DNA of 64,000 bases, from contig NZ_CP176580.1 of NCBI RefSeq assembly GCF_046271865.1, forward strand, positions 3,782,001 to 3,846,000. The letters are read 5' to 3'. Source of the stretch: Nitrincola salilacus (GTDB lineage: Bacteria; Pseudomonadota; Gammaproteobacteria; Pseudomonadales; Balneatricaceae). The notes beneath the pieces are model-generated. The model was not told where the DNA came from. It saw only the letters and a list, made by a program, of their open reading frames with translations, and did no database searches. Position numbers and translations under genes: made by a program. Positions within the stretch are counted from its first letter, which is position 1. Each line of letters starts with the position of its first letter. Below, in pieces: positions 6,094 to 14,716 of the stretch.

Positions 6094-8912
6094 TCAATAA
6101 ATGTTTTAAATGTGTGGTCCATATTTAAACGAGCCCCTCTACCATCATTCAATCTCTTTTCAAGAAAGTCTATTCCATTGCTTGTGGTTTTCTTGAATTC
6201 CCCCGACCCTCTTATAATATCTCTAAAATGCTTCATAGCTTGATCGTTCCAAGTGTTCATTGAACCATTCATTTTACCCCAAATTTCTGGATTTCGACCT
6301 GCATGTTTTGAAAGAGCATGGCCTACAACAGTACTACCTTTTTTCGCAATCTGAGCTGATTGCAGAGCCGTTTTCATTTGACTTCTAGATAATCCGGCTA
6401 AGCCAGCATCCGCAGCCTTACGCGAACCAAACCACTTTGAGCCAGCTTTCAGCGCTCCCTTACCAAAGGGTATCAACCCTGCCAGAATCCCCACTGCCGC
6501 CATCGCACGGCTGGTATCTTCTCCTGTAATATAATCTTTACCCGATATCAGCTCAACGACTGACTGTACCGAGCCTGCAACAGGTAGAGCGCCTACACCA
6601 ATAGACGCCGCATCACGGATTCCAAAGCCTGATCCTTCCGCTCCGCCCCCTTCAGCAGCAACAAATGATTTGACTGGTGCGCCGGCAATTTCGGGTGCTG
6701 CTTCAAGTTCGAGCTCTGGGGCTTCCGTGATTTCCGGGGCGGTCAATACATCCATCGCATGTAATGATGCCTCTTCCGGCTCTTCGACCCCCTCTGGCCT
6801 CGCAGCCGATGCCACATTTCCGTTGATATTTATCATACGGCCATCAATATTGACGCTCTTGCCACCCAGCAGATGGATGTCCGGGGTGTCCAGATGAATG
6901 GCGCTGGGGGTAAGTACCAGTTTTGAGTCTCCGCAGACTAACTCGATTGTCTCCCCGGCTTCAATGCTCAGCGTTTTGCCGACTTTCAGACTGTCCTTGA
7001 TGCCCACGCGCTGAATGCGGGACAGGCCCACCAGGCTTTGTTGCATGCCACCCACGGTGAGCGTTTCGTTCAGGCCCACTGCCTGGAAGCGCATCAGACC
7101 AACGCTTTTCATCTCGGTCTGGCCGACGCTGTGGGTCAGGTTTTTGGCGATGGAGACCTTTTCGTTGCCACCGACGGTTTCCTTGCGGTTGTTGACGATG
7201 CTGATGGTTTCGTTGTTGCCGACATCCTCGATGCGGTCATTACCGATGCTGATGGTTTCATTATTATCCACCCGCTCAGTACGATCGCGTTTGATGTGTA
7301 CGGTTTCATCGCGGTCGATGGTTTTCTCACGATCCCGGCCCACCCAGTGGGTCTCGTCGTTTTCAACTTCGATATCCTGGTTCTTTTCCGCATGGATAAA
7401 GAGTTGTTCTTCACCCATCTTGTCTTCAAATCGGATCCAGTTGGCATTCTCAGCGGTACCCTCTTTGCTGGAGCGAGTCAGTACGCCACTCTGGGTTTTA
7501 TTCGCTGGCAGACCCCAGGGGGGCATCTGTTCGGCATTGTAGACGCGACCGGTGATGATCGGACGATCGGGGTTGCCGTCGTAGAAGTCGACGATCACTT
7601 CCTGGCCGATACGCGGGATATAGATCGAACCCCAGTTTTTTCCCGCCCACTGATGGCTGACACGCACCCAGCAGGAGCTGTTTTCGTTGTGTTGGCCGTA
7701 GCGGTCCCAGGGGAACTGGACTTTGACGCGGCCATATTCATCGGTGTAGATCTCTTCTCCCGCGGGCCCCACGATCACGGCGTGTTGCGGGCCCAGCATC
7801 TTCGGCCAGCCGGTTTTCAGCGGTGGGCGATACACGCGGGAGGCGGGCATGCAGACAAAGCGGTTTTCGTAGCCACGGGTCTCTTCATCGCGGCTGGTGT
7901 AGCTGTAGTCGGAGGCGTCATGCTGAATGCTGATCAGCAGGTAGGTGTCCAGCTCGCCCGGGGTGTCGTCATGCCGGGTGAGGTTAAAGGTGTGGCCGGT
8001 GCGGAAGGTGCGACAAATGCTTTTGCCCAGCACGTGATCATGCAGCGCTTCGTCGTGCTCGATACGCAGGCGTGTCAGGTGTTCACCAAAGCCTTTGTTG
8101 TCATAGCGTCCGGGGTAGAGATAGTGTTCATAGCGGGTCACGCCCGGCACGTCCATCGCAGCCGGTACCTTGGTCGGCATATGATCGGGTGGCTTTTTGA
8201 AGTCATAGTCGCGCTTGGCATAGCGACCGGTACGAAACGCATGCTGGTGCGACCAGCTGTGAATATGGTGCGGGCTCAGCGAGCCGGTGCGATAACTGAC
8301 CTGGTTTTCTTCACAGGTTTCGGGGGCACTGCTGTGATCTGCCAGCACCAGTATGTGCTGGCCTTCGCTGTGTTTGAAGAAGTAGTAAATGCCCTCTTCT
8401 TCAAACAGGCGGGATAAGAAGGTGAAGTCGCTTTCCTGATATTGAACACAGTACTCTCTGACCGGATGTTGGCCGATCAGGCGGAACTCAAAATCCGTGA
8501 AGCCGTTCGCCGCAAACACCTCGCTGGCGATCTGACGGATATCCTTGTGCTGGAAGACTTTGGAGTCGCTGGTCTGGGTTAAGAACCAGAGCCAGGGCAC
8601 TACTTCAGCCGAGTAACAGCGCAGGTCGTGCAGTTGGCTGCCATCGCCCCGAAACTGCCGAACATAGCCGTTGATCACCGTGTGGGAATCGGTTTTGAGG
8701 CCCTGATCATCCGCTTTCATCAGTTTGAGGGTGACGTTCTTACCCACGATCTCTGCCGGAGCGATCGTCTCACGCAGCGAGTACATCTCTATCTCAAATG
8801 AGAACAGGCTCGAGATCGCTTCTTCCCCTTCAATACGGGTCAGCAAGAGGGTGTCTGGACCCAGGGGGCTGTCGATTGATAGCAGGCGGGGTTGTTGAGA
8901 AAAATGAGCCAT
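6090..8912 (-). CDS. vgrG: Evolved VgrG spike protein with C-terminal pre-toxin linker and toxin
   Basis: A 940-residue T6SS puncturing protein. Residues 1 to about 370 are the VgrG/Rhs gp27-like base, about 380-470 the gp5 OB fold (EYGRVKVQFPWDRYG, WVRVSHQWAGKNWG, GNPDRPIITGRVYN), and about 515-710 the gp5-type beta-helix with repeated V-G/N-E-T units. From Met720 to about 833 there is a linker (APVKSFVAAEGGG, then a PT-TG-like region with SGKDYITGED and a hydrophobic AAVGILAGLIPFG). About 107 final residues form a cargo domain with GHALSKHAGRNPEIWG and a C-terminal LNMDHTFKTF. The His-rich HALSKHAG block suggests a nuclease of the BECR type, but this is inference. An immunity gene overlaps the stop. 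The ATG has an upstream AAGGGAT. Confidence 0.93.
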   Translation of the reverse strand: MAHFSQQPRLLSIDSPLGPDTLLLTRIEGEEAISSLFSFEIEMYSLRETIAPAEIVGKNVTLKLMKADDQGLKTDSHTVINGYVRQFRGDGSQLHDLRCYSAEVVPWLWFLTQTSDSKVFQHKDIRQIASEVFAANGFTDFEFRLIGQHPVREYCVQYQESDFTFLSRLFEEEGIYYFFKHSEGQHILVLADHSSAPETCEENQVSYRTGSLSPHHIHSWSHQHAFRTGRYAKRDYDFKKPPDHMPTKVPAAMDVPGVTRYEHYLYPGRYDNKGFGEHLTRLRIEHDEALHDHVLGKSICRTFRTGHTFNLTRHDDTPGELDTYLLISIQHDASDYSYTSRDEETRGYENRFVCMPASRVYRPPLKTGWPKMLGPQHAVIVGPAGEEIYTDEYGRVKVQFPWDRYGQHNENSSCWVRVSHQWAGKNWGSIYIPRIGQEVIVDFYDGNPDRPIITGRVYNAEQMPPWGLPANKTQSGVLTRSSKEGTAENANWIRFEDKMGEEQLFIHAEKNQDIEVENDETHWVGRDREKTIDRDETVHIKRDRTERVDNNETISIGNDRIEDVGNNETISIVNNRKETVGGNEKVSIAKNLTHSVGQTEMKSVGLMRFQAVGLNETLTVGGMQQSLVGLSRIQRVGIKDSLKVGKTLSIEAGETIELVCGDSKLVLTPSAIHLDTPDIHLLGGKSVNIDGRMININGNVASAARPEGVEEPEEASLHAMDVLTAPEITEAPELELEAAPEIAGAPVKSFVAAEGGGAEGSGFGIRDAASIGVGALPVAGSVQSVVELISGKDYITGEDTSRAMAAVGILAGLIPFGKGALKAGSKWFGSRKAADAGLAGLSRSQMKTALQSAQIAKKGSTVVGHALSKHAGRNPEIWGKMNGSMNTWNDQAMKHFRDIIRGSGEFKKTTSNGIDFLEKRLNDGRGARLNMDHTFKTFID

Positions 8913-9038
8913 GGTAATCCCTTTACAAGCACATTCCTGAATGACTATATCTAGTTTTCCAGAGTGACAAATCCGGTCAAATCAGACTTGCTCCGCTTAG
9001 CTCAATGTCGTCGTGTGAATGTGTGATATCTTAAGAGT

Positions 9039-9064
9039 GTCTACTGGGCTAGCGCCCAGTAGAC
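9039..9064 (-). terminator. Perfect hairpin between hcp and vgrG (attenuator candidate)
   Basis: GTCTACTGGG (9039-9048) and CCCAGTAGAC (9055-9064) form a perfect 10-bp stem with a 6-base loop, 18 bp downstream of the hcp stop. There is no clear U tract on the minus strand, so it is not a classic terminator. It may partly terminate transcription or stabilise the hcp mRNA end, giving more Hcp than VgrG. The remainder of the 169-bp gap holds no gene. Confidence 0.55.
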
Positions 9065-9081
9065 ATCCGCCTGAGGTCTTG

Positions 9082-9561
9082 TTAAAGCTTGACACCCAAA
9101 GCGATATCGTAACCAGCAGGAACACTGCCTTCTGGACGATGCGACTCATCCCATGGCGTATACTTCATCTCAACCTTGGTAAAGTTCAGTGTCACGGTCT
9201 CATTAGGCCGGTTGTTCTCGTCTGCCGTTACACTGTAACCACTGATCAATGTATTGGTCAGCGTATATTCCATGTAGGTTTCAATACCATTAGGGCTTGT
9301 TTGCACCATATGGATCAAAGCTGTTTTTCCTTGTCCGACACAGGCTTCCGAGAAGAAAACAGGCGATGTTTTGTCCATTTTCGTAGTCAGCGTAATTTCA
9401 CTGATATGCGGCGACGTAGACTCACGATCTTTGCCCTGGCCTGGTTTAGTCGACAATGTACGACTGATGTTCCAATTCATTGAATCACACTCAACCCAGT
9501 TCGTGTGTGATGACTCAGTTACGTCACCTTCAATGCCGTCAATCTTGAGATATATAGCCAT
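9082..9561 (-). CDS. hcp: Hcp, T6SS inner tube protein
   Basis: A 159-residue Hcp1-type protein beginning MAIYLKIDGIEGDVTES and containing SMNWNISR, SEITLTTKMDKTSP and TLNFTKVEM, the hallmark blocks of Hcp. It forms hexameric rings that stack into the tube driven out by sheath contraction. The length is typical. The ATG has an AAAGGATGTTTAC ribosome site. Hairpins flank the gene on both sides, consistent with separately tuned, abundant expression. Confidence 0.96.
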   Translation of the reverse strand: MAIYLKIDGIEGDVTESSHTNWVECDSMNWNISRTLSTKPGQGKDRESTSPHISEITLTTKMDKTSPVFFSEACVGQGKTALIHMVQTSPNGIETYMEYTLTNTLISGYSVTADENNRPNETVTLNFTKVEMKYTPWDESHRPEGSVPAGYDIALGVKL

Positions 9562-9596
9562 GTAAACATCCTTTTAGGTTACATTTGAAAAACCAT

Positions 9597-9621
9597 CCTG
9601 CGGGAATTTCACCCCAGCAGG
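9597..9621 (-). terminator. Hairpin plus U-rich run upstream of hcp
   Basis: On the minus strand CCTGC-T-GGGG then CCCGCAGG form a stem-loop followed by ATGGTTTTT. The element lies in the 147-bp gap between the unknown secreted protein gene and hcp, 36 bp before the hcp start. It could attenuate read-through from the long upstream operon or belong to the hcp leader. If it terminates, hcp needs its own promoter in 9622-9708, where I see no convincing -35/-10 pair. Confidence 0.4.
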
Positions 9622-9708
9622 GCTGGCAAAATTTACAGATACACGTTTTCCAAAACCTGCATCCATACAAAACCTACCTTTCTATTGCACAGCAACAGAA
9701 AAACAGAT

Positions 9709-10374
9709 CTATTCAGGGGTGGCTGGCTCTTCCGGTTGATACTCAACCCATGATTGGAAATAGCCTTCATCACCACAATTCATACCACTGCGGCAGAAGT
9801 TTGAATTAAACATAAACTTGGCAAACCAGTTACGTTCGGTTTCAGGTATTACTGCTTTAGTGCTGCTACTGAAACCAAACTGGCTCAGACCATAAACACC
9901 TGTATCCGCAAAAAAAAGACGCCCTTGTTCTGACAGATAGCGCCCTCCAGTCAGCGCTGAACGGCAGCTACGACGCCAGTCGATACCCAGTCCACCAGGC
10001 AACTGAACTGCGGAGCCGACATGCACATTCGATTGCTCGCAGTCGCTATCCAAGTCGCTATCCAGATTGTTCAGTATTGAGCTGGCATAAGCTCGGATAC
10101 CCTGCCCGGCAGAAGAAAAACCAGCATCTTCCGCAGAGTCTGTCAGCACCAAGACACGAATATTGCGAAACCCGGGTTGCTCCCCAGGAGCGCCGCTACC
10201 CTCGGGAGCCAACACCAGTATATTGCCGTGATGAACCGAGTGCGCCGTCATGGTTAAAGGCTGATAGCTTTCCGGCAACGCAAAGCGGAAGCTATCAGTG
10301 TCTGCAACAGACAGGCTTACATTCAGATACAAGATCAACGCCAGCAGTAAGCGCAAGATACTGGTATGCTTCAT
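9709..10374 (-). CDS. Exported protein of unknown function in T6SS operon
   Basis: A 221-residue protein with a clear Sec signal peptide (about 24 residues, ending SVADT). The mature part has four cysteines (DCEQS, RRSCRS, NFCRSGMNCGDEG) that could form disulfides, and a repeated DSDLDSDC acid patch. I recognise no domain. Its start overlaps the clpV stop by 4 bp (ATGA), so it is translated with the T6SS genes. Possible roles are a periplasmic accessory factor, an effector or a periplasmic immunity protein; none can be chosen from sequence alone. Confidence 0.75.
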   Translation of the reverse strand: MKHTSILRLLLALILYLNVSLSVADTDSFRFALPESYQPLTMTAHSVHHGNILVLAPEGSGAPGEQPGFRNIRVLVLTDSAEDAGFSSAGQGIRAYASSILNNLDSDLDSDCEQSNVHVGSAVQLPGGLGIDWRRSCRSALTGGRYLSEQGRLFFADTGVYGLSQFGFSSSTKAVIPETERNWFAKFMFNSNFCRSGMNCGDEGYFQSWVEYQPEEPATPE

Positions 10375-13016
10375 GACGCTTGTTCGCTTCGCTCGACACA
10401 GAACTGACCCATGCTGTCGACTGACAAATGTAGCGTGCGCAGAGGCTGTTCGTCAGTCAGAGCATTGAGCAGTACCAGAGAAAGGGCGGGCAGTATCTGC
10501 TTACTGATGATATGAATAGCATTACGGGCACCAGTATCAACTTCTTTGCAACGTGAGACGATGGTCTGTAACAACTGATCATCATAGCTGAGCTGAATAC
10601 CATGCTCTTGCGCAATACGCTGTACAATTTTGTTCAGTTGCAAGAGAACTATACCGGTCATGGCTTCGTCCTCCAGTGGCAGATATGGAATGATACGCAG
10701 TCGCCCCAGAAATGCTGGTTTGAAATAGCGTAACAACTCTGGTTTGATAAGAGATTCCAGCTGCTCAGCATCTGGCAGCGTATCCGGATCGGCGGCCAGA
10801 CTTGTCAGGGTTTCGGTACCGGCATTGGAGGTCATAATGATCAGAGTGTTGCGAAAATCTATGTCCCGACCCTCGCCATCTTTCAGTGTGCCTTTATCGA
10901 ACACCTGATAAAAGATATCCTGAATCCCGGGATGCGCCTTCTCAATTTCATCCAATAGCACCACGCTGTATGGCTTGCGGCGCACGGCTTCTGTCAACAC
11001 TCCGCCCTCACCATATCCAACATAGCCAGGAGGCGAGCCCATCAGCAGAGAAACCTTGTGTTCTTCCTTATACTCAGACATGTTGATGACCGTGAGATTC
11101 TGCTCACCGCCGTACATAAGATCCGCCAACGCCAACGCCGTTTCGGTTTTGCCCACCCCACTGGTACCACAGAACATGAATACAGCCAGCGGCTGTCGTG
11201 GATCAGACAAGCGGGCGCTGGATACCCGCACGCTCTCACTGACACGATCCAAGGCATGATCCTGACCAACGATGCGTTTGCCGAGATCTTCACGTAATGA
11301 CATTACCCGTTGCACGTCACCGGACAGCATTTTGCCTGCCGGAATTCCCGTCCACGCTGATACCACTTCCGATACTACCTGTACATCAACATGTGGTCGT
11401 ATCAATGGTTGCTCACCCTGCAGCCGCTGCAGTTGCTGCTGCAGGTAACTCAATTGCTGTTGCAGCTCGAGAGCATTCTCAGGAGACTCATGCAGTCGAT
11501 CGCGCACAGCCACTATTTCATTCACCAGCTCGCTCTCAGCCTGCCAACGCTGTTCAATAGCCTGACGCTCATCCTCCAGAACAGCCAACTGACTCATTAA
11601 ATGATCCAGTGCCGGATGAGCGATAGCATAAGCCTGCTGCTCCCGCTCAAGGCCTTTGATCTGAAGACTCAGTTGTTGAATAGAGGCTTGCACATCTTCC
11701 AGGCGCGAAGGGCTGCTTTGATGCTGCATACTGACACGCGAACACGCTGTATCCAGCAGCGAAATACAAACATCGGGGAGTTGTCGACCACTGATATAGC
11801 GTTTACTGAGCGTAACGGCACCCTGAATGGCCTCGTCCAGAATCATCACACCATGGTGTTTTTCGAAGCGATCAGCCACGGCTCTTAACATCGCTGTGGC
11901 CTGTTCAATGGAGGGCTCTTCAACCTTGACCACCTGAAAACGTCGGGTCAACGCGGCATCTTTCTCAAAGTATTTCTTGTACTCAGCCCAGGTCGTCGCA
12001 GCAATGGTCCTCAGCTCACCTCGCGCCAGTGCAGGCTTAAGAATATTGGCCGCATCACCCTGGCCACCATTTCCACCAGCACCCACCAAAGTGTGGGCTT
12101 CATCAATAAACAGGATAATGGGCACCGATGACTGCTTCACCTCTTCAATCACCGACTTGAGACGCTGCTCAAACTCCCCTCGAACACCTGCACCGGCCTG
12201 CAGCAGGGTCAGATCCAGAATCCGGATCACGACCTGCCGCAAGGCTTCAGGTACCTGCCCTTCAATCACCCGTTGTGCCAAACCTTCTACAATTGAAGTT
12301 TTGCCGACACCCGCCTCCCCTGTCAGGATAGGGTTGTTCTGGCGGCGTCGACACAGGATATCGATCACCTGACGCACCTCTGCTTCGCGGCCAACCACTG
12401 GGTCTATATGCCCAGCCCTCGCCCGAGCAGTAAGATCCAGGGTGTAGGCATCCAATGCTGAAGGTTTTCCGAGTCGTGATGCAGGCTGGGCCACACCCGT
12501 CTCCAAATGTGATTCAGTGCCGTCCTCAACTGAACTCTCGGTAAACGAAGCAAACTCTTGACGTGCCAAGCGCTGCCCGTCACGTACGATGCCATCCAGA
12601 TCAACCTGTTGCAGCGATGCGCAACGTGACAACATAAGCAATCTGAGAGACTCATCCTTGAACAGCACCACCAGACAGGCTGATGAAGCGATGGCAGGAA
12701 ATCCATACTCCAGGCTAGATAACATCCAGGCCTTTTTGAAAACCTCGATGACCCTGGACGAAAAAGCAGGGGCTTGGCTATTGCCCTGATCAAAATGGGC
12801 AATATTATGCTCCATCTCTTCAATTACCCGCACAGCATTCAAGTTGTACGCTGCCAGAAGCCTGGCCAACTGATTGGACTCGGTCCTCAGCAACCCAATC
12901 ACCAGATGCTCCAGCTCAACGGCGTAGTGACGATGTGCCACAGCTACCGAGGCTGCCGTTTCGACACCCTCGCGGGAAGTGTCCGAAAGTTTTCCGATCA
13001 GAGCCCTTGCATTCAT
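10371..13016 (-). CDS. tssH: ClpV (TssH), AAA+ sheath-recycling ATPase
   Basis: 881 residues with the ClpB/ClpV layout: N-terminal double-Clp domain, first AAA+ module with GEAGVGKTS near 234 and FIDEAHTLVGAG, a coiled-coil middle domain (about 400-520), and a second AAA+ module with CGTSGVGKTETALAL near 622 and VVLLDEIEKAHP. ClpV extracts TssC from contracted sheaths and refolds the machine. It overlaps the kinase gene upstream by 4 bp and the next gene by 4 bp. The first domain (RALIGKLSDTSREGVETAASVA) is typical of ClpV rather than ClpB. Confidence 0.96.
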   Translation of the reverse strand: MNARALIGKLSDTSREGVETAASVAVAHRHYAVELEHLVIGLLRTESNQLARLLAAYNLNAVRVIEEMEHNIAHFDQGNSQAPAFSSRVIEVFKKAWMLSSLEYGFPAIASSACLVVLFKDESLRLLMLSRCASLQQVDLDGIVRDGQRLARQEFASFTESSVEDGTESHLETGVAQPASRLGKPSALDAYTLDLTARARAGHIDPVVGREAEVRQVIDILCRRRQNNPILTGEAGVGKTSIVEGLAQRVIEGQVPEALRQVVIRILDLTLLQAGAGVRGEFEQRLKSVIEEVKQSSVPIILFIDEAHTLVGAGGNGGQGDAANILKPALARGELRTIAATTWAEYKKYFEKDAALTRRFQVVKVEEPSIEQATAMLRAVADRFEKHHGVMILDEAIQGAVTLSKRYISGRQLPDVCISLLDTACSRVSMQHQSSPSRLEDVQASIQQLSLQIKGLEREQQAYAIAHPALDHLMSQLAVLEDERQAIEQRWQAESELVNEIVAVRDRLHESPENALELQQQLSYLQQQLQRLQGEQPLIRPHVDVQVVSEVVSAWTGIPAGKMLSGDVQRVMSLREDLGKRIVGQDHALDRVSESVRVSSARLSDPRQPLAVFMFCGTSGVGKTETALALADLMYGGEQNLTVINMSEYKEEHKVSLLMGSPPGYVGYGEGGVLTEAVRRKPYSVVLLDEIEKAHPGIQDIFYQVFDKGTLKDGEGRDIDFRNTLIIMTSNAGTETLTSLAADPDTLPDAEQLESLIKPELLRYFKPAFLGRLRIIPYLPLEDEAMTGIVLLQLNKIVQRIAQEHGIQLSYDDQLLQTIVSRCKEVDTGARNAIHIISKQILPALSLVLLNALTDEQPLRTLHLSVDSMGQFCVERSEQAS

Positions 13017-14716
13017 CCTTCAATCCCTTTGTTCAGATTCAATATAACTGTTTTGTCTGCGTCAATCGGCACCTCATCCTCTTCCGGTGATGAGCCCTGC
13101 ACAGCCTTAAGATCACCAGCGGGTGCACCATCACGCTGTTGGTCAAAGAAGTTTTCCAACTGCTCAGCCAGATCATTGAACTGGGATTTAAGTGTGCCTA
13201 TCTCATCCTTGCGTTCAACGTTCAGGCGGGTATAGAAATTGCCGGCATAAAGACTTTGTAGCGCATCACTCAGCAACTTGATTTGCCCGAAAAAATATCG
13301 ATAGATCAAATATACGACGGCAACGACCAGCGCACAGATCAGCAAGATAAAACTGAGTAAATAGAGAAATGTTTTGTTGACGATACCATCCAGATTTTCT
13401 GACTTGATCCCTACGTAGATCCGCCCCAGCGTGGAGTTGGCATACTGAATCCGACCAGAAAAGCGATAAACTTCTGAACCAGACTCACCCGATGGATAGT
13501 GAAAAACATCGTACTGTGAGTCGAGTTGTAACCGCGCAAGCCCAGGTGGCGCCTGATAATAGTCGCCCGGCTCAAGAGAATCGGTGGAAGCCATGATGCG
13601 GTCTTCGCTATCCAGCAGATGAATATAGAGAATTTCATCTGCCGCCGAAAAGCGATCAATGATTGCGCTCATGGAGGCGCTATCACCCAACAATACCGGC
13701 TCGGCCAGATGATCATGCATCTGAGCAACAAACATGTCGCCATAAGAAACCAGAGTATTGCGCAAACTGGACGAGAGCTGATTAACCGTTAAATACAGCA
13801 AAGCGGCACACAGCATGCCAAAAAAAAGTGCGACCAATCCCGTATTACGCCACGTGGTACTGATACGAAAAGGCAGTAACCTGCCATCATCCTTGAGCTC
13901 AGTACTCAATGCATCCAGCTGTTTAAGCAATTCAGTAGCGGACTCGTAACGAAATGCCGGATTTTTATGCAGCAGTTTACGAATCACTTTCTTCAGGCTG
14001 GACGGTATCTGTTTTGATTCCAGATCCACCTCTGAGCGCTGAATCAGTTCATCAAGGTCTTTCAGGGTACTGGCCTGAAATGGCAGCTTTCCAAATACCA
14101 GATAGTAAAGCAGCACACCTATTGAATAGAGATCACTCTGAGCGGTTGGTCGCTGCCCCTGCAACTGCTCAGGTGCCATATAGAATGGAGTGCCAATGAC
14201 AAACGCATCATCCGTCACAACGGATTCTTTCTGATAAGCCACACCGAAATCGGTCAGCTGTACCAGCCCCTCATCATTGATCAGTATATTGCTGGGCTTT
14301 ATGTCCCGATGATAGATGCCCTTTGCATGAGCATGTTCAATTGCCTGAAGTAACTGCGCCACAATACGTAGTGACTCTTCGATGCTCAAGTCGGGATTAT
14401 CTTCGAGCCAAGACTCGAGATTACGGGATTCGAAGTGCTGCATCAGGATAAAGTGCACCTCATCCACATGCCCGACATCGAAGATGGAGACAATATTCGG
14501 ATGATGCAATCGTCCTGACAGCTGAATTTCATTCAGGAAAAGTTCAACGCGCTGAGCATCTTCAGCAAACTCCGGTTTCAGGAGTTTGATCGCCAGATCA
14601 CGCTGTAGCTTGGGGTCATAGGCCAGATAGACCTGAGACATTGCCCCCTCACCCAACATCCTTTTAAGCTGATATCGTCCTAAGGACTCCATTCCGTCTC
14701 TATCCTGTTTGTCCAT
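13013..14716 (-). CDS. T6SS-linked transmembrane Ser/Thr protein kinase with HAMP domain
   Basis: 567 residues. The N-terminal Hanks-type kinase has a glycine loop GEGAMSQVYLAYD, Lys in AIKLLKPE, catalytic HRDIKPSNILI near 135 and DFGVAY near 158. A first membrane helix (about 292-312), an extracytoplasmic domain of about 130 residues, a second helix (about 449-475) and a HAMP domain (about 475-525) follow. The C-terminus ends with ADKTVILNLNKG (Thr556). The role matches PpkA, which phosphorylates T6SS targets read by the FHA protein, but the C-terminal vWA domain of PpkA is absent. It lies between tssG (17-bp overlap) and clpV, away from the phosphatase gene. A start at the internal ATG (14692) is possible. 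Confidence 0.9.
   Translation of the reverse strand: MDKQDRDGMESLGRYQLKRMLGEGAMSQVYLAYDPKLQRDLAIKLLKPEFAEDAQRVELFLNEIQLSGRLHHPNIVSIFDVGHVDEVHFILMQHFESRNLESWLEDNPDLSIEESLRIVAQLLQAIEHAHAKGIYHRDIKPSNILINDEGLVQLTDFGVAYQKESVVTDDAFVIGTPFYMAPEQLQGQRPTAQSDLYSIGVLLYYLVFGKLPFQASTLKDLDELIQRSEVDLESKQIPSSLKKVIRKLLHKNPAFRYESATELLKQLDALSTELKDDGRLLPFRISTTWRNTGLVALFFGMLCAALLYLTVNQLSSSLRNTLVSYGDMFVAQMHDHLAEPVLLGDSASMSAIIDRFSAADEILYIHLLDSEDRIMASTDSLEPGDYYQAPPGLARLQLDSQYDVFHYPSGESGSEVYRFSGRIQYANSTLGRIYVGIKSENLDGIVNKTFLYLLSFILLICALVVAVVYLIYRYFFGQIKLLSDALQSLYAGNFYTRLNVERKDEIGTLKSQFNDLAEQLENFFDQQRDGAPAGDLKAVQGSSPEEDEVPIDADKTVILNLNKGIEG

Noticed and set aside
7038..8417. Long plus-strand open frame of 459 codons opposite vgrG
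   Set aside because: It lies wholly inside the coding sequence of VgrG on the other strand, where repeated GTG/GAC codons keep the antisense frame open. Its translation has no recognisable domain, and vgrG is certain.
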